A DNA stretch of 64,000 nt from Penelope pileata (taxonomy: Eukaryota > Chordata > Aves > Galliformes > Cracidae). This document shows, piece after piece, positions 48,911 to 60,059 of the stretch (the first letter of the stretch is position 1; each line of letters begins with the position of its first letter). The translations under genes were made by a program, and so were the position numbers. The DNA lies in the NCBI GenBank assembly GCA_013396635.1, contig WBMW01000582.1, positions 1,546,230 to 1,610,229 on the forward strand, given 5' to 3'. Under the pieces are notes generated by a model. That model was given only the letters and a program-made list of their open reading frames with translations. It was not told the DNA's origin and made no database searches.

Positions 48911-50463
48911 GTAAGTAAACTCCTTTTAGGAATGTAAAAGCTATGCATTATAAAATTAGTAAATTAGCATTTGAGTAATTGATATATAGCTTTACTCAAT
49001 ATTTCTTCACCAAACTGCCTGTATCTAGGCTCGTGAGCAATTACATTGTATTAAGCTGGGACTGGAATTAAAATAGTTGTTCTACAAGAGCTGGATGCAT
49101 GGCTATCATTACTCAATGGTATAGCTGAGGTAGCTTGCATCTGTCACTCAGGTGTAGATTATTTTATGTTTGGTACTAGGTGATAATGTGCCCACAGGCA
49201 ATTACAGCAAAATAGTTAACACATAGTACCATACTCTTAATCTTCAGTGTTTTCAGCCTGCAAGGTTTTATGCTTGAATTGAAGCATGTGCATTAGTCTC
49301 AGCAGTTCAAGGTTTGGGGGGAATTCTAATGGAAATAAAACAAAATGAGCTTGTATGAGAATTTTTTAATTTTTTTTTTCACTGAATTCTGACTAATGTG
49401 CTCTCAAGTTTTATGTACCTTAGCAGGTGCCAAAGTGAATCAGGCTGTTTGGAATGTAGCCTAGACTACTGTCTCACCTTAACCAACTAGAGTGCCCATA
49501 AATACTTTGTGTTGTTTCCTTGAAGTAATATCCTGCAAAAACTCAGTTGCATTCTTTTAACTTAAGTGGTTCTGATGTGATTTCACTCTAGCAAAATCTG
49601 TATAAAGATATCACCTGTTTCAGTTCATTTTGAATCTCAGTGACATAAGCAAATATTAACCTGATTTTTTAAAAAAATATTTGCCTACAGTTTGGCACTA
49701 CTGCACCTTGGTTGGTTTTTGAATCAATCCGAAGTTAAATAATTACAAGGATATACATCCTTAGTATATTTCTTCCACCCTGACTTTGCTTTTCCAGCTG
49801 TGTTAATAAGTTACAGCACTAAGTAAAACATGTTCCATAGGCCAAAAGAAACTGTTGAATTGACATCTACAGTTGAAGTGCTATTTACAGATGTGAAGAA
49901 GGTAGATTGTAGTAAAAACATCTAGAAAATAAGGGAGGTATTGAAGGAGCCTTCCACTTAAAGCTGTCTAGAAGTTTCTTTGTGATGCAAAGAGCAAGTA
50001 TTTCTCACTTATAGTTGCTGTCTTAGTTCTACTCCTTCAGTTTTCTTTGGTATTTGATACATAGTCAAATTTCTAGGCTGCAGTGGATATGCTGCAGCCT
50101 GATCTGCTTCTTGTACTGGAAAAGCAGCTCTGGCTTTTCAGCCAAGTGCTCAGGTGTCCAGCTTGCTCCCCAAGACGAGCGTAGCACGCACCTGGTACAG
50201 TGAAGGCTTCTGCCCATTGCAGATCTGCTTCTGCCCAGTGCTTACAGCGCTGCTTTCTGTCCCCATGGGAAGCTGCTGGCATGTTCATCCTGTTGATTGC
50301 ACTGGCAAATGGCACGTGGCCAGGCTAGCACTCTCTGGACATGTTAACTTTGTGTTTGTGAAATGATAGGGCTTGACACTTATAGGTTGGATGGCAGGAA
50401 AAGAATACAATTGTGGCACTGAAAAAGAGAAATAATTCTACTGTATCCCTTTTCTCTTGCCAG
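48911..50463 (+). other. PRKD1: PRKD1 intron 5
   Basis: This 1.55-kb intron runs from gtaagt to ttctcttgccag. A relatively GC-rich patch at about 50080-50345 lies just before exon 6, with an open frame at 50154-50366 that has no recognisable domain or splice context. No repeat was identified. Confidence 0.9.
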
Positions 50464-50541
50464 ACTGTAGGTTCAATTGTCACAAACGCTGCGCTCCTAA
50501 AGTGCCAAATAACTGCCTGGGGGAAGTTGCCATTAATGGAG
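50464..50541 (+). CDS. PRKD1: PRKD1 exon 6: end of C1b
   Basis: The acceptor is ctcttgccag and the donor ggag|gtaagt. The 78-nt exon reads DCRFNCHKRCAPKVPNNC and then LGEVAING, ending in phase 1. It provides the remaining C1b zinc ligands (CKDC second Cys, H-x2-C and the final Cys). In PKD1, C1b is the higher-affinity phorbol-ester site and C1a the higher-affinity diacylglycerol site (family knowledge). The split Asp codon is completed in exon 7. Confidence 0.97.
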
Positions 50542-53500
50542 GTAAGTTGCCATACAATTGTTTCTGTCATTGTTTAAACCACCAGTTAAATGAAAGAGAA
50601 GTGTAAAACCGATGTGTACAAAGACATGTTTCCACTGCTTAGGAGTATCGTTTCCTCTCAGATACTTCTATTGTATGTTGAAGCGTGGCAGGAACCCTGT
50701 TAATGGTTCACACATCATCTTGGAGAATGTATCTTCAAAATATGCCATGCTGAAAGGCAGGCTCAGCTGTTCCACTGAGGTGGTTTCAGAATATCTGGGT
50801 GATCGTGGCCTGGAGAATGCCATGAATTGAAAAGCCAGATTCATTAGAAGCTGGTATTCACCTGGCAGACAAAACCACAAAATTGGTTTTTAATCTGAGG
50901 AGTGTTTGTTTTAGGATAATCTTCCAGAGAAGGAACTCTTTACTGGGAGAAATGGAAAAGCCCTCCACAAAAAAATTCCACTGCTTCCTATTGGGATAAA
51001 ACTAATTGTATCAGTTGCCAGAATTGAATGCTTGATTATCTGCTGAATTTCCCACACATGTGCTGTCGGTTTTGTGTCAAGTATAGGAATGTATGGATAT
51101 GCTTGACAGACAATATTGGAGAAAAAAAAAGGTAGTTTGTATATGAGTTGTTGATTGCTTTGAAAATGTCACTTTTCGACGTGATAAAGGAACGAGAAGT
51201 GTGGTAAAGTGTTCAGGGTTTAATGCATATTGCCGTATTGTCAGCCTAAGCTGCACCTGAGGTTAAGAAAGTATTGCTTTATTAGGTGCCCTTTTTCAAA
51301 CTTTAAATCAGCAATTTTCTTTACTAAAAAGATACTAAGAATTTCCAGAATGAGAAATGTTAACTAATTTTTCATAACAGTGTGACTGTTACTACAAAGT
51401 TTTTCTGTTTAATGGCAACTAGCACGGGCAATACCTTTTTAGATGCTGTGTATCCTGTTTTGAAACACGGTAAAGTGCGTAGTTTTCAAGAAGGTTGATG
51501 TGGCACTCCTACTGCGCTTCCAATGTGGTACACCTTAAACTGAGCTTTTGGAGTCTCTAGGTTTTTTTTTTTTAGTATTTTATTTTTTTATTTGCAAAAT
51601 TTATACCTCATTTAACTTTTACCTGTCCCATAACATAACTGTTTCTTCAGGACTGCAAGAACTGATGCTTACGGAAGGGCTGGGCTAGAGATGCTTTCAT
51701 ATTCAAGAGTTAAAAATGCGCCACGATACGCTAAACTCATTGATAACAATGTATAGACTTTTCCCTGTAGAAATCTTGAGTGGGTTAAAAAAAATAATCC
51801 TTTTTATACATCTTCCAACCCAATCTCTTTTTTTTTACTGCACAAATTATTATGAACACAGAAATTTGCAAAGTCAGTAAGTCTGCTTATAAATGATAAC
51901 ATTTTTACTGCATACATTTTAGGTGCAGTTTTAGAAAGGAGTACAAAACAGGATTGATCAAAAGTGTTAAGAGAAGATGGAGAAGCAAGACTTATTTCTG
52001 GACAGCAGAACTAAATGAACAAAATTTACATTTGTTTCTGTGTCACTCCTTAGATTTTCCACTCTTCATCTCAGGCAGCTGTACTTCATCCCTCCCACAG
52101 AATCTTTATGCTCTCCATGCCTTTGCCCCACAAGTAACACACTGCTTTTGTTAGCTTGCCTCCTACCATGAACCTGATGCCAGACGGATGAGAAGTAGTG
52201 GTTTCTCTGAGGAAAACCTGAGTGAGGAAAGTTTGTACAAAGCCACTTGGGCTGAGAATGCTTACTCCAAGGAGTATTTTAGAAAGTGTTAAACTTCCTT
52301 TTGTGTAACTCCGTAGAATTAGTGCTTAGGCCCTTGGAGCTCTCCATCTTAAAATGTATAGAATTTGGCTTTTCTCCATCAAACAATATCCATAATATGG
52401 TATCCATAGCATCACAGCATATCTCTTAATTGTGTGTCCAAATGACTGAAATGGGGTCCCTAGAATTTTCATAGCCAATTTCATGCTGGTATCTCATTTC
52501 TATTTTTACAGAAATTTGATTCACATTAATTTCCATCTTAATAAATAAAATACAATATCCGTCACTCTGTCCATCTGCTGTGTGAGGCATCTTCCCTAAA
52601 ATAGTAAGTGAAGGAAGAGCTGAAGGAATAAAATTTCAAGTATGGTCTCATTAATATACACATTAAACACTAAATGTGGGAGGATATTTTTAACTAGCTT
52701 GGGTTTATTAAAAATAGAGATAAAAACCATGCTGTAGCAATAGCAAAAAGAGAGCCCTGAACTGTAAAGTGTCATTCATGACTGGATGGCTGTTTCAGCT
52801 AGAAATGAAGTATAATGTGTCTCTTGGTCACATATCAGTAACTTATATCTAAACATTTGAAGACGTGGAAACAAATGGATCAGCCATGCTCTTCCAATTC
52901 TAGTGAATCAACTCAAAATATTTTTCCACCAGCCATTTCAATGTTCTTTTTCTTTTGGAGCATATTGACTGTCAAGAACCCTCCTCCACAAAGTTAGGTG
53001 AAAATTTCTCAGTCAGAACATTTGATGTCTTCCATGTGATTTTATCTTAATTCATATTGCTGTTCATGTGTCCCTGAGTGGGTCCTGAAATAGTGCAAAC
53101 ATCCCAGAAAAATTAATGCTTTTGTATGTGACAGAACTGATGATTATTACTTTTTTTGTTGTTGGTTTGTTTTTTCCATTGCTGTTTTTTGTTGGTGGTG
53201 GTTTGTAATTTAGTCTTTAGTTAAATAAGTAAAATTTTCTTTCCTTTTCAGCCTTCCAGATTAATTCATTCACAAGTAGCAGTACAGTAAAAAGTTGTTT
53301 CTTATTTTGATCTTGCTTAGGCATACCTAATTAAGAAATTAGAAAGTTTAACATTATTTGAATATGTTTAAATAGTCTGTTTATACTGTTAATACTATGC
53401 CCCATAAGTTAAACCCTAAAACATCATATTTTTTTTCTGTGCTATCTTACAAAGAACTATTTGATACTTATTAAATACTTTCTTCTTAAAGGCAGAAAAT

Positions 53501-54086
53501 GTCATTTCATTAGAATGAATTACAGTGCCATATTGTGCAGCCCTCACAGAGAACATTGTTGCAAAGGAAACATTTTTTCCCCAAATAAATAATTCATATC
53601 ATAAATAATTGTCTCAGGAGTTATTTCAGTAGTTCATCATCATGTCATCATCATAATACAAAATTCCTAGTTTTGGAATTTCTGCTCTTGTAGCATCAGC
53701 TTGCAGCTGTAGCCTGCCAACAACTATCAAGTCAGTGCACAGCATTCAAGCTGCACAGAAAATCTGCCAGAAGATCTCAGAAATAAAACTTATGGGGATA
53801 GAAAGTTTGAACAGAAGTCTGTGGATAAGAAATTTTGCCTTGACTTTGGCAGCTTTTTAATAGAAAATTTTATTTCTGAAAATACTCGAGTTTAGTGTGT
53901 TTCCAGTGTTTTGCGGTGATTTTCCAAATGTCTGGTTAAAGATCACACTTTGCTTTTACATGCTGAATACTCAGGCAGTAGAATTCCAAAGAGAGCATGA
54001 GTTTTCCTGAAGCTCAAAATGAGTTAGGATGTTGTGGTTGGAGTATTGTATGTTTTCAGGTAATAACTTGAGAAATAATATTCCAG
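50542..54086 (+). other. PRKD1: PRKD1 intron 6
   Basis: This 3.5-kb intron runs from gtaagt to aatattccag. It is AT-rich with a TTTTTG/GTT-rich patch at about 53155-53215. No mobile element, exon or RNA gene was recognised. Confidence 0.88.
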
Positions 54087-54291
54087 ATCTCCTTAGTCCT
54101 GGAGCTGAGTCTGATGTGGTCATGGAAGAAGGGAGTGACGACAATGACAGTGAAAGAAACAGCAGTTTTATAGATGACATGGAAGAATCTATAGCTCATG
54201 ATTCTGAGATGTCAATGACAGGAAGCCATAGTGACAATGGGGAAATGCAGGATCCTGATCCAGATCATGATGAATCTAACAGGATGATCAG
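54087..54291 (+). CDS. PRKD1: PRKD1 exon 7: acidic linker
   Basis: The acceptor is ttccag and the donor tcag|gtgaac. The 205-nt exon reads DLLSPGAESDVVMEEGSDDN, DSERNSSFIDDMEESIAHDS and EMSMTGSHSDNGEMQDPDPD, then HDESNRMI. It is the strongly acidic, serine-rich stretch between C1b and the PH domain, thought to help autoinhibition. The first half matches mammalian PRKD1 closely, while the middle (FIDDMEESIAHDSEMSMTGS) looks like the most divergent part of the protein here, judged from memory. It ends in phase 2, with the Ser codon completed by exon 8. Confidence 0.97.
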
Positions 54292-55236
54292 GTGAACCTT
54301 CCATCTTCTTTTGTATTTATTTGTATCACGCCTAGGACTCCAAAAGAAATCTAAAGAGACCACATTCTTACCTTTAGGATGGAGGTTAGTGACATGTGGT
54401 GGTTCTGAAATTACTATGAGACTACTTCACGTACTAGGATTTTAAAATAAATTGAACATTGTAGTCAAGTTGAAGTAGCATCTGAAAACTGTATTTTTAC
54501 AAGTCTGCTCTCTTGTGAAAATTATGTTGTGAAACTTCATTTGTAAATGAACAATAGAGAATAATTTTTAAAATTTCTTTATTTTCCCCAGCATTTTTTC
54601 CCTAATTGGATGTACAATTCTTGGCCATTTAAATGGAAAAAAAAAAAAATAGGAAATGCAACAAACAAAAACCTGTGTAATTGATTATGATATAATTGGC
54701 TTTAGGTGTATTGTTTGCATTTTTGGATATCTTCAGAAAGAAGGAATAATTAACAAACTGGGAATTTCAAGCAAATTACAAAATAGATTAATGGTTTGAA
54801 ATGACCAATCAGGAAGGAAAACAGGAATTTAATTGTGCAAATTACCTTAGAAATGTTTGAAGAGGAGAATAAATCATTATTCGCTTATTAGAATCACACA
54901 CGGTAGTAGAGGAAAAAAGTAGAGATTGATTGTGAGTGAACTCAAAATGAATTAAGATCTTTTCGCTCCCATTTATTTGAGGTAAGGATTCTGTACTTTG
55001 ATGAGGAATTACAGAATATTTTTTCTTCACAGATGACAGTTTGACCTCCAGTTTCTTCTTTTATTTTGCTTACTAGCAGTCTTTTCCTGTAGAAGGTTCT
55101 CTGTTACTGACACACTTTGCATTAATAGAAAGCAATCTATTTCAAAAATATTCAGTTTTGCTAACAGCAGCAGCAAACTGTTACTCCTGTTACTCTTCTG
55201 CATAGGCACTATATATGTAGACACTGTATCATTAGA

Positions 55237-55256
55237 ATATAAGCATATGCTTATAT
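55237..55256. other. Perfect 20-bp palindrome
   Basis: ATATAAGCATATGCTTATAT equals its own reverse complement, with GCATATGC at its centre. It lies about 190 bp from the mariner end. It could be a binding site for a symmetric dimer or chance in AT-rich DNA. Confidence 0.85.
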
Positions 55257-55442
55257 CACAAAGTCAGTGTCTTAATATCATCTTGAATGTCTAAGTTACA
55301 TTAAACAGACAGCATTGCAGGTCTTTTTAAATATAGATATTGAATTATAAATAATAAAAAAAATGAACAGCCAACTTACGTGTTTGACTTAGTTGAGGGG
55401 CATCCCTGTATTTCCAGTAATACTTTCCACCAATTGCATAAG

Positions 55443-56722
55443 TTGCTCTGAAAGTAATGCTTCCTATTTATTTCCATGGAAATGACAACAGATACAAAGA
55501 GCACAGTAACACTATTTGACAGAGAAAATTCTCAGCTACAAAACACTTCTTTTCAACATACCACCATTAGCTATGTGTTTTCACTAGTGATGAACAAGAG
55601 CCTGCATGCCTCACTTAAAAATCTGCACCAGCGCAGGTGACCCACTCTTTCATAGCTGCTATGAAGGCATCATTGCTAGAAAAATATTGCCTACACAGAT
55701 GGAAGTCTGAAGGTGCCAAATCCAGACTATATGGTGGGTGTGGTAGGACAGTCCAAGCAAGATTAGCAATGTGCTCCATGGTCTTCAAACTGGTATGGCC
55801 CCATGGTGTTATTGTGTTGCAGGAGAAAGGTTGTCTTCTTTTCTCACCTGACTCTGAAATTTTGAGCCTTCAACTTAGTCAGCGTTGCAATGTAGTGGTC
55901 AGAGTTGATGGTTTGTCCAGGTTCCAGGAAATCCAGAAAGGTCACCACTTTCCTATCCCAAAAGACAGTGCACACCACTTTGTCCGCTGAGGACTGCGTC
56001 TTGAACTTTTTATTTGATGGGGAATTCACAAGTCACCACACAATGGACTGCCATTTTCACTCCAGCTCATAGTGGTGACACCGCATCTCATCACCAGTAA
56101 TGATGCAATCCAGGAAACTGTCACCTTCAGCATCTTATTAGTTTAATAAGTCCTGACAAACTTGCATACAGTGTTCTTTCTCTTCCCATGTGAGCATTCA
56201 TGGGACCCACATGGCACAAACTGCGATAATCCAATGTTACCACCATCGTTTCTAACATATTGAAGCCAATACTCAGCTCTTCACACAGTTCTCTAGTCAT
56301 AATCTGCCGATTCATGCAAATGAGCTAATCAAGACTCTTCATTTCATGGTGTGACAGCTGTGCATGGCCATCCGAAACGTGACTTGTCTTCCATGTCACT
56401 GTAGCCACTGCTGAAACGCATCACCTACTGTCTCACTGTGCTGACATCCACTATTGGTCTCCAAAAATATTCAGCAAACATCAGTGTCAGTGGGTACCAT
56501 TTTTTCCCACACGGAGGAATTCAGTTCCACACCTTTGCTCCATACACGCTTCCATGTCAGACGCCATTTTGTCAGCTGCCCCTCTGCTGCTGTCTGTCAC
56601 ACGGCAATGAAATGCGATGGAGTATTGGTGGGAAGGTTCAACCTCTACTGCCGCACCACCAACATCCGCCTCTGATATCATGGGCTAACACAATAAAATA
56701 GGAGACAATACTTTCAGAGCCC
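55443..56722 (-). mobile_element. Mariner (Galluhop-like), nearly full-length, antisense
   Basis: An element of about 1.28 kb with terminal inverted repeats: ttgctctgaaagtaatgctt at the left, and at the right caatactttcagagc followed by ccc where the mirror of the left end would have aa. The internal ends (cctatttatttccatggaa) match those of the copy at 39037 in the opposite orientation. Its length matches a complete mariner. The minus strand encodes a transposase relic. The left flank has ata, compatible with the TA target of mariner, but the right flank is not clearly TA. Confidence 0.92.
55475..56567 (-). pseudogene. Mariner transposase pseudogene
   Basis: Starting at the MASDMEACMEQRCGTEFLRV methionine (near 56567), the minus strand covers most of a mariner transposase in several frames. 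Segments are MTRELCEELSIGFNMLETMV (about 56230-56300), a DEM-type first catalytic Asp (near 56095), and MNSPSNKKFKTQSS to FLDFLEPGQTINSDHYIATL (55844-56029). An LLQHNNT stretch near 55811 has Asn where mariners normally have the second catalytic Asp, and SLDLAPSDF near 55720 keeps the following region. Stops, frameshifts and the D-to-N change make it inactive. Confidence 0.88.
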
Positions 56723-57945
56723 TCATATTTATAAGGGTAGCAACCATGTCCATGGATTATTTTTAGGTGGCTTATAAAAGGAAAATAAAAAAGGAAATTT
56801 CTTGTCAGTAAGGACAAGAATAATTATTTTAGGAACTGCAGCACATTTGATAATTTTTAGGCAAAAAAAAAAAAAAGATGTTTTAAGTGTGTTTTAGAGT
56901 CTTAATGAAACTTTAAGAGAGGACTTTTTTTTCTTTTTTCTTTTTTATTGAAAACTGCTGATTCATAAAATGTTTGGTATTTCCAGGGTGCATAACAGTG
57001 AAGGAGGAGGGCTATCTGCAGACATTCATGGTCAGAACAGCTGTGGAAACTTAAGTTATTCTGAGTGGTTTCTCCCCTCTTTTGCACCAGTGGCTTTAGC
57101 AGCAGGGCAGACGGCATGAACTCTCAGTGCTCTGTTTTCATTTAAAGTTCTGCCAGAAATTTCCAGGCATTTAGGTTTAGGATTGAAGCAGACAATGAAG
57201 CAGATTATTCCATTATGCAGAGTTTGCTCTAGGAATGTTAACTCTAAGATGGGCTTGGTTACTTCATAAACCTCTCCAGTGAGATATTCCACGTATTATC
57301 TGGTTGTGCATCAGGCACACTGTCAAGTTCCTATGCTTTCCTGAGTTACTGTGCTGAGCACTGGAAGTTTTCAGCACGTGTACCCAAGCCTAGGACAGTA
57401 AGACTTTGCCTTAAGTCTTTGAGGATAAACTGAGTTATCTTAAACCTCCTCCTCTGAAAGGTTCCAGCAGATTCTCTGCTATGCTCTGTCAGCTAGTCAG
57501 CTGTCACATTTTTTATTCTAAACCATCGTGACTCCTTTGTGCAAATGAACCCAAGAAAGATCACGGGACAGTAATCTGATGGACAGTGTTTACTTAGGTT
57601 ATGAGAGATTCAAGATCAAGTGCTGCTCTGAATCACACATAGCGCAGTCTTGAGCTTTATCTCCCACACTCTAGTTGAGGCCCCAGTCATTTGCCTATCA
57701 TCTTAGCTCATCTTTAGGAATATTTTATATATGTTGTATATGTAAGTCTTTTGTTGGTCTCTGACATTCTCCTGTTGTGGCATTACAACTTTTTTTCTTT
57801 CTAATCTCATGATATTTGGAATGACAAAACAAAACAGTGTCCAGTCCAGGTCTGCTAGTTGACGTAAATGTGCATATGAAAGAAGTTTTTTCTCTTTGTC
57901 TAAAATTGTCTTCTTTTTAAAAGCCTTTATTGATTTATTCCTAAG

Positions 57946-58069
57946 CCCTTCAACCAGCAACAATATTCCCTTAATGAGGGTGGTGCAGTCTGTGAAGCAC
58001 ACAAAAAGGAGAAGTAGCACAGTAATGAAGGAGGGTTGGATGGTTCACTATACAAGCAAGGATACACTG
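57946..58069 (+). CDS. PRKD1: PRKD1 exon 8: start of PH domain
   Basis: The acceptor is ttattcctaag, an AAG acceptor with an interrupted pyrimidine tract. The donor is ctg|gtaaga, ending in phase 0. The 124-nt exon completes Ser and reads PSTSNNIPLMRVVQSVKHTK, RRSSTVMKEGWMVHYTSKDT and L. VMKEGWMVHYTS is the first strand of the pleckstrin-homology domain, which in PKD1 restrains the kinase and is needed for activation by upstream PKC. The basic HTKRRSST stretch before it is a conserved feature. An open frame at 57896-58111 runs past both splice sites and is not the product. Confidence 0.97.
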
Positions 58070-58757
58070 GTAAGAAAAGATAAGAAAGACCTTGCTCTAT
58101 ATGCTATATAATAGTACACAGTCCAAATCCTAACAGTACTTTAATAATTTACAGTCACTCACATACAGCATTTTTACAGTCTTTGTGATTCTTGTAGTCC
58201 TAAATCCCTTGCGATAAGAAATTCATTCCACCATACCAGAAGACACTTAGAAAACACAATCGTATCTGAATCTGTCAGTTGCACTGTCATAGGCCAAATG
58301 TGAAGACATTGTGAAAGAAGTAAAAAATATTAACACCTTATTGGTTCTGAAAGGTATCTTTACCTTCCATCTGCCATCTTCTAGGTATCTTACACTTACG
58401 TGAATTGAGACTTCTGTAAAATAAATGTATCAATTAAAAAAAAGTTATTTTAATTCAGACCAGCTAAAACAGAAATCAGAGTATCGGTATGTGGCCTTCT
58501 GAAGTGAGCTAGGGTTTTATGACTGATGGAAAAAGAAAGTTGATTTTATTTTATCAACACATCTGTAGCAAATTGTTAAAAAATTAAGCATAAAGTCCTC
58601 ATAAAAATCTTCTAATAGCAGATGAAAGTTTATCCTTTCCAATTCATCCCTTCAGATGTAAATGAAATTTTTTAGAAGTGATGCATTTAAGAAATGACCA
58701 TTTTGTTAATTTTCTTGAAAAGTAGTTGAAAGATTTTTCCATAATTGTTCATTGCAG
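58070..58757 (+). other. PRKD1: PRKD1 intron 8
   Basis: A 688-bp AT-rich intron from gtaaga to ttcattgcag. Nothing was recognised in it. Confidence 0.92.
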
Positions 58758-58835
58758 AGGAAGCGACACTACTGGAGACTAGACAGCAAATGCATTACAC
58801 TTTTTCAAAATGATACTGGGAGCAAATATTACAAA
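58758..58835 (+). CDS. PRKD1: PRKD1 exon 9: PH domain, strands 2-4
   Basis: The acceptor is ttcattgcag and the donor aaa|gtaagg, phase 0 on both sides. The 78-nt exon encodes exactly 26 residues, RKRHYWRLDSKCITLFQNDT then GSKYYK. The basic RKRHYWRLD after the first turn is the position of the phosphoinositide-contacting loop in PH domains generally. Skipping this exon would keep the frame but remove the core of the domain. Confidence 0.97.
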
Positions 58836-59779
58836 GTAAGGAATATTTTTCAATCTCCTTTTGTACCATCAAAATGTAATGATAGGAGTGAACTGCTGAA
58901 TTAATAAATAGTAAAACTACATTACTGGTATAACTTGGAACTATGTTTGTTTTCATTACCTAACTTGCATGAGTGTATTTTGTGTTTCACAAACAAGACT
59001 GAGATCAGAAAGGTGTCAACTAACAATGACTAGTAAAATAAAAAATGTTATGCAAATGAAAGCTTTTTATACAGGGACAATTCAGTACCAGTGACATATT
59101 CTGCCAAGAAACTCATCTGACATTCTGTTGTTCGCTATATATAAATTCTTTACAAATGATTAGGTGTAGTACATATTATCTTAATTCTGTCCTTTGAACA
59201 TTATGTTGTGATTTCAATTGTAAAAAATTATTTTAATGCTCATATCCTTTTACTAGAGTCAGTTAAACTCCTTATGCATTAATGCAATAATTTTTTATAG
59301 TGGAAATTATTTCTTTCATGTGGCTTCCTCTTAGAGGAAGTTAGTAAAATATGACCTTGAGTCTTATTCAAGATGAAACAACCAAGTTCATGCCTATGAT
59401 TTGGAATCTTAATGTTAAAAATAGATTTATTCTGCTTTTATTAACAGATTTATTTACAAATAAATGTTATTAAACAAGTAACGAGGGTTTAATTTTCTAG
59501 TGGAGTTCTGTTGGTGGCCTTTTCTGATCGCATCTCACTTCTCTCTTTGATAAGTTTAAATAATGAGTTCTGCTTGGTATTGGAAAGAAACATTTGTTAT
59601 TTCACCATCAACAGGCCTCTGTGTCAAGGAGTTTCAGGTTACAAGAGCCTTTTTGTTTGTTCAAGAAGCATGTAGTTAAAAATACCAGCTAATACTATAA
59701 ATCAGTTAAATGATGTTTATGTTTTAGTTTTATATGTTAATAATCTTTACACAGAAAATAAATTATTTTTTCATTTTAG
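58836..59779 (+). other. PRKD1: PRKD1 intron 9
   Basis: A 944-bp AT-rich intron from gtaagg to ttttcattttag. No repeats or other features were recognised. Confidence 0.92.
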
Positions 59780-60059
59780 GAAATACCATTGTCTGAAATT
59801 TTTTCTCTGGAACCTGCAAAAACTTTCACTTTACTGCCTCAAGGAGCCAATCCTCATTGTTTCGAAATAAGCACAGCAAATATAGTCTACTATGTTGGAG
59901 AAAACATAGAAAACCTCTCAAGTGTTCCACTGAATAACAGTGTTCTCACCAGTGGTATTGGCATAGATGTGGCAAGAATGTGGGAGATGGCAATACAGCA
60001 CGCCCTGATGCCTGTCATCCCTAAAGGGGCATCAATGGGGTCAGGACCCAGCCTACACA
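59780..60059 (+). CDS. PRKD1: PRKD1 exon 10: rest of PH domain and linker
   Basis: The acceptor is ttttcattttag and the donor caca|gtaagt. The 280-nt exon ends in phase 1. It reads EIPLSEIFSLEPAKTFTLLP, ANPHCFEISTANIVYYVGEN and NNSVLTSGIGIDVARMWEMA, then IQHALMPVIPKGASMGSGPS and LH. ARMWEMAIQHAL is the C-terminal PH helix with its conserved Trp. The YYVGEN motif contains the tyrosine that in mammalian PKD1 (recalled as Tyr463) is phosphorylated in oxidative-stress signalling by Abl/Src. The IENLSSVPL stretch after it is variable between species. Confidence 0.97.

Larger units (their letters stand above)
54292..57945 (+). other. PRKD1: PRKD1 intron 7
   Basis: This 3.65-kb intron runs from gtgaac to a weak-looking acceptor, ttattcctaag. 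It contains a perfect 20-bp palindrome at 55237-55256 and a nearly full-length antisense mariner at 55443-56722. The flanks 54300-55230 and 56730-57940 hold no recognisable element. Confidence 0.9.

Noticed and set aside
55637..55990. Plus-strand open frame of 117 codons
   Set aside because: It is the antisense shadow of the mariner transposase relic.
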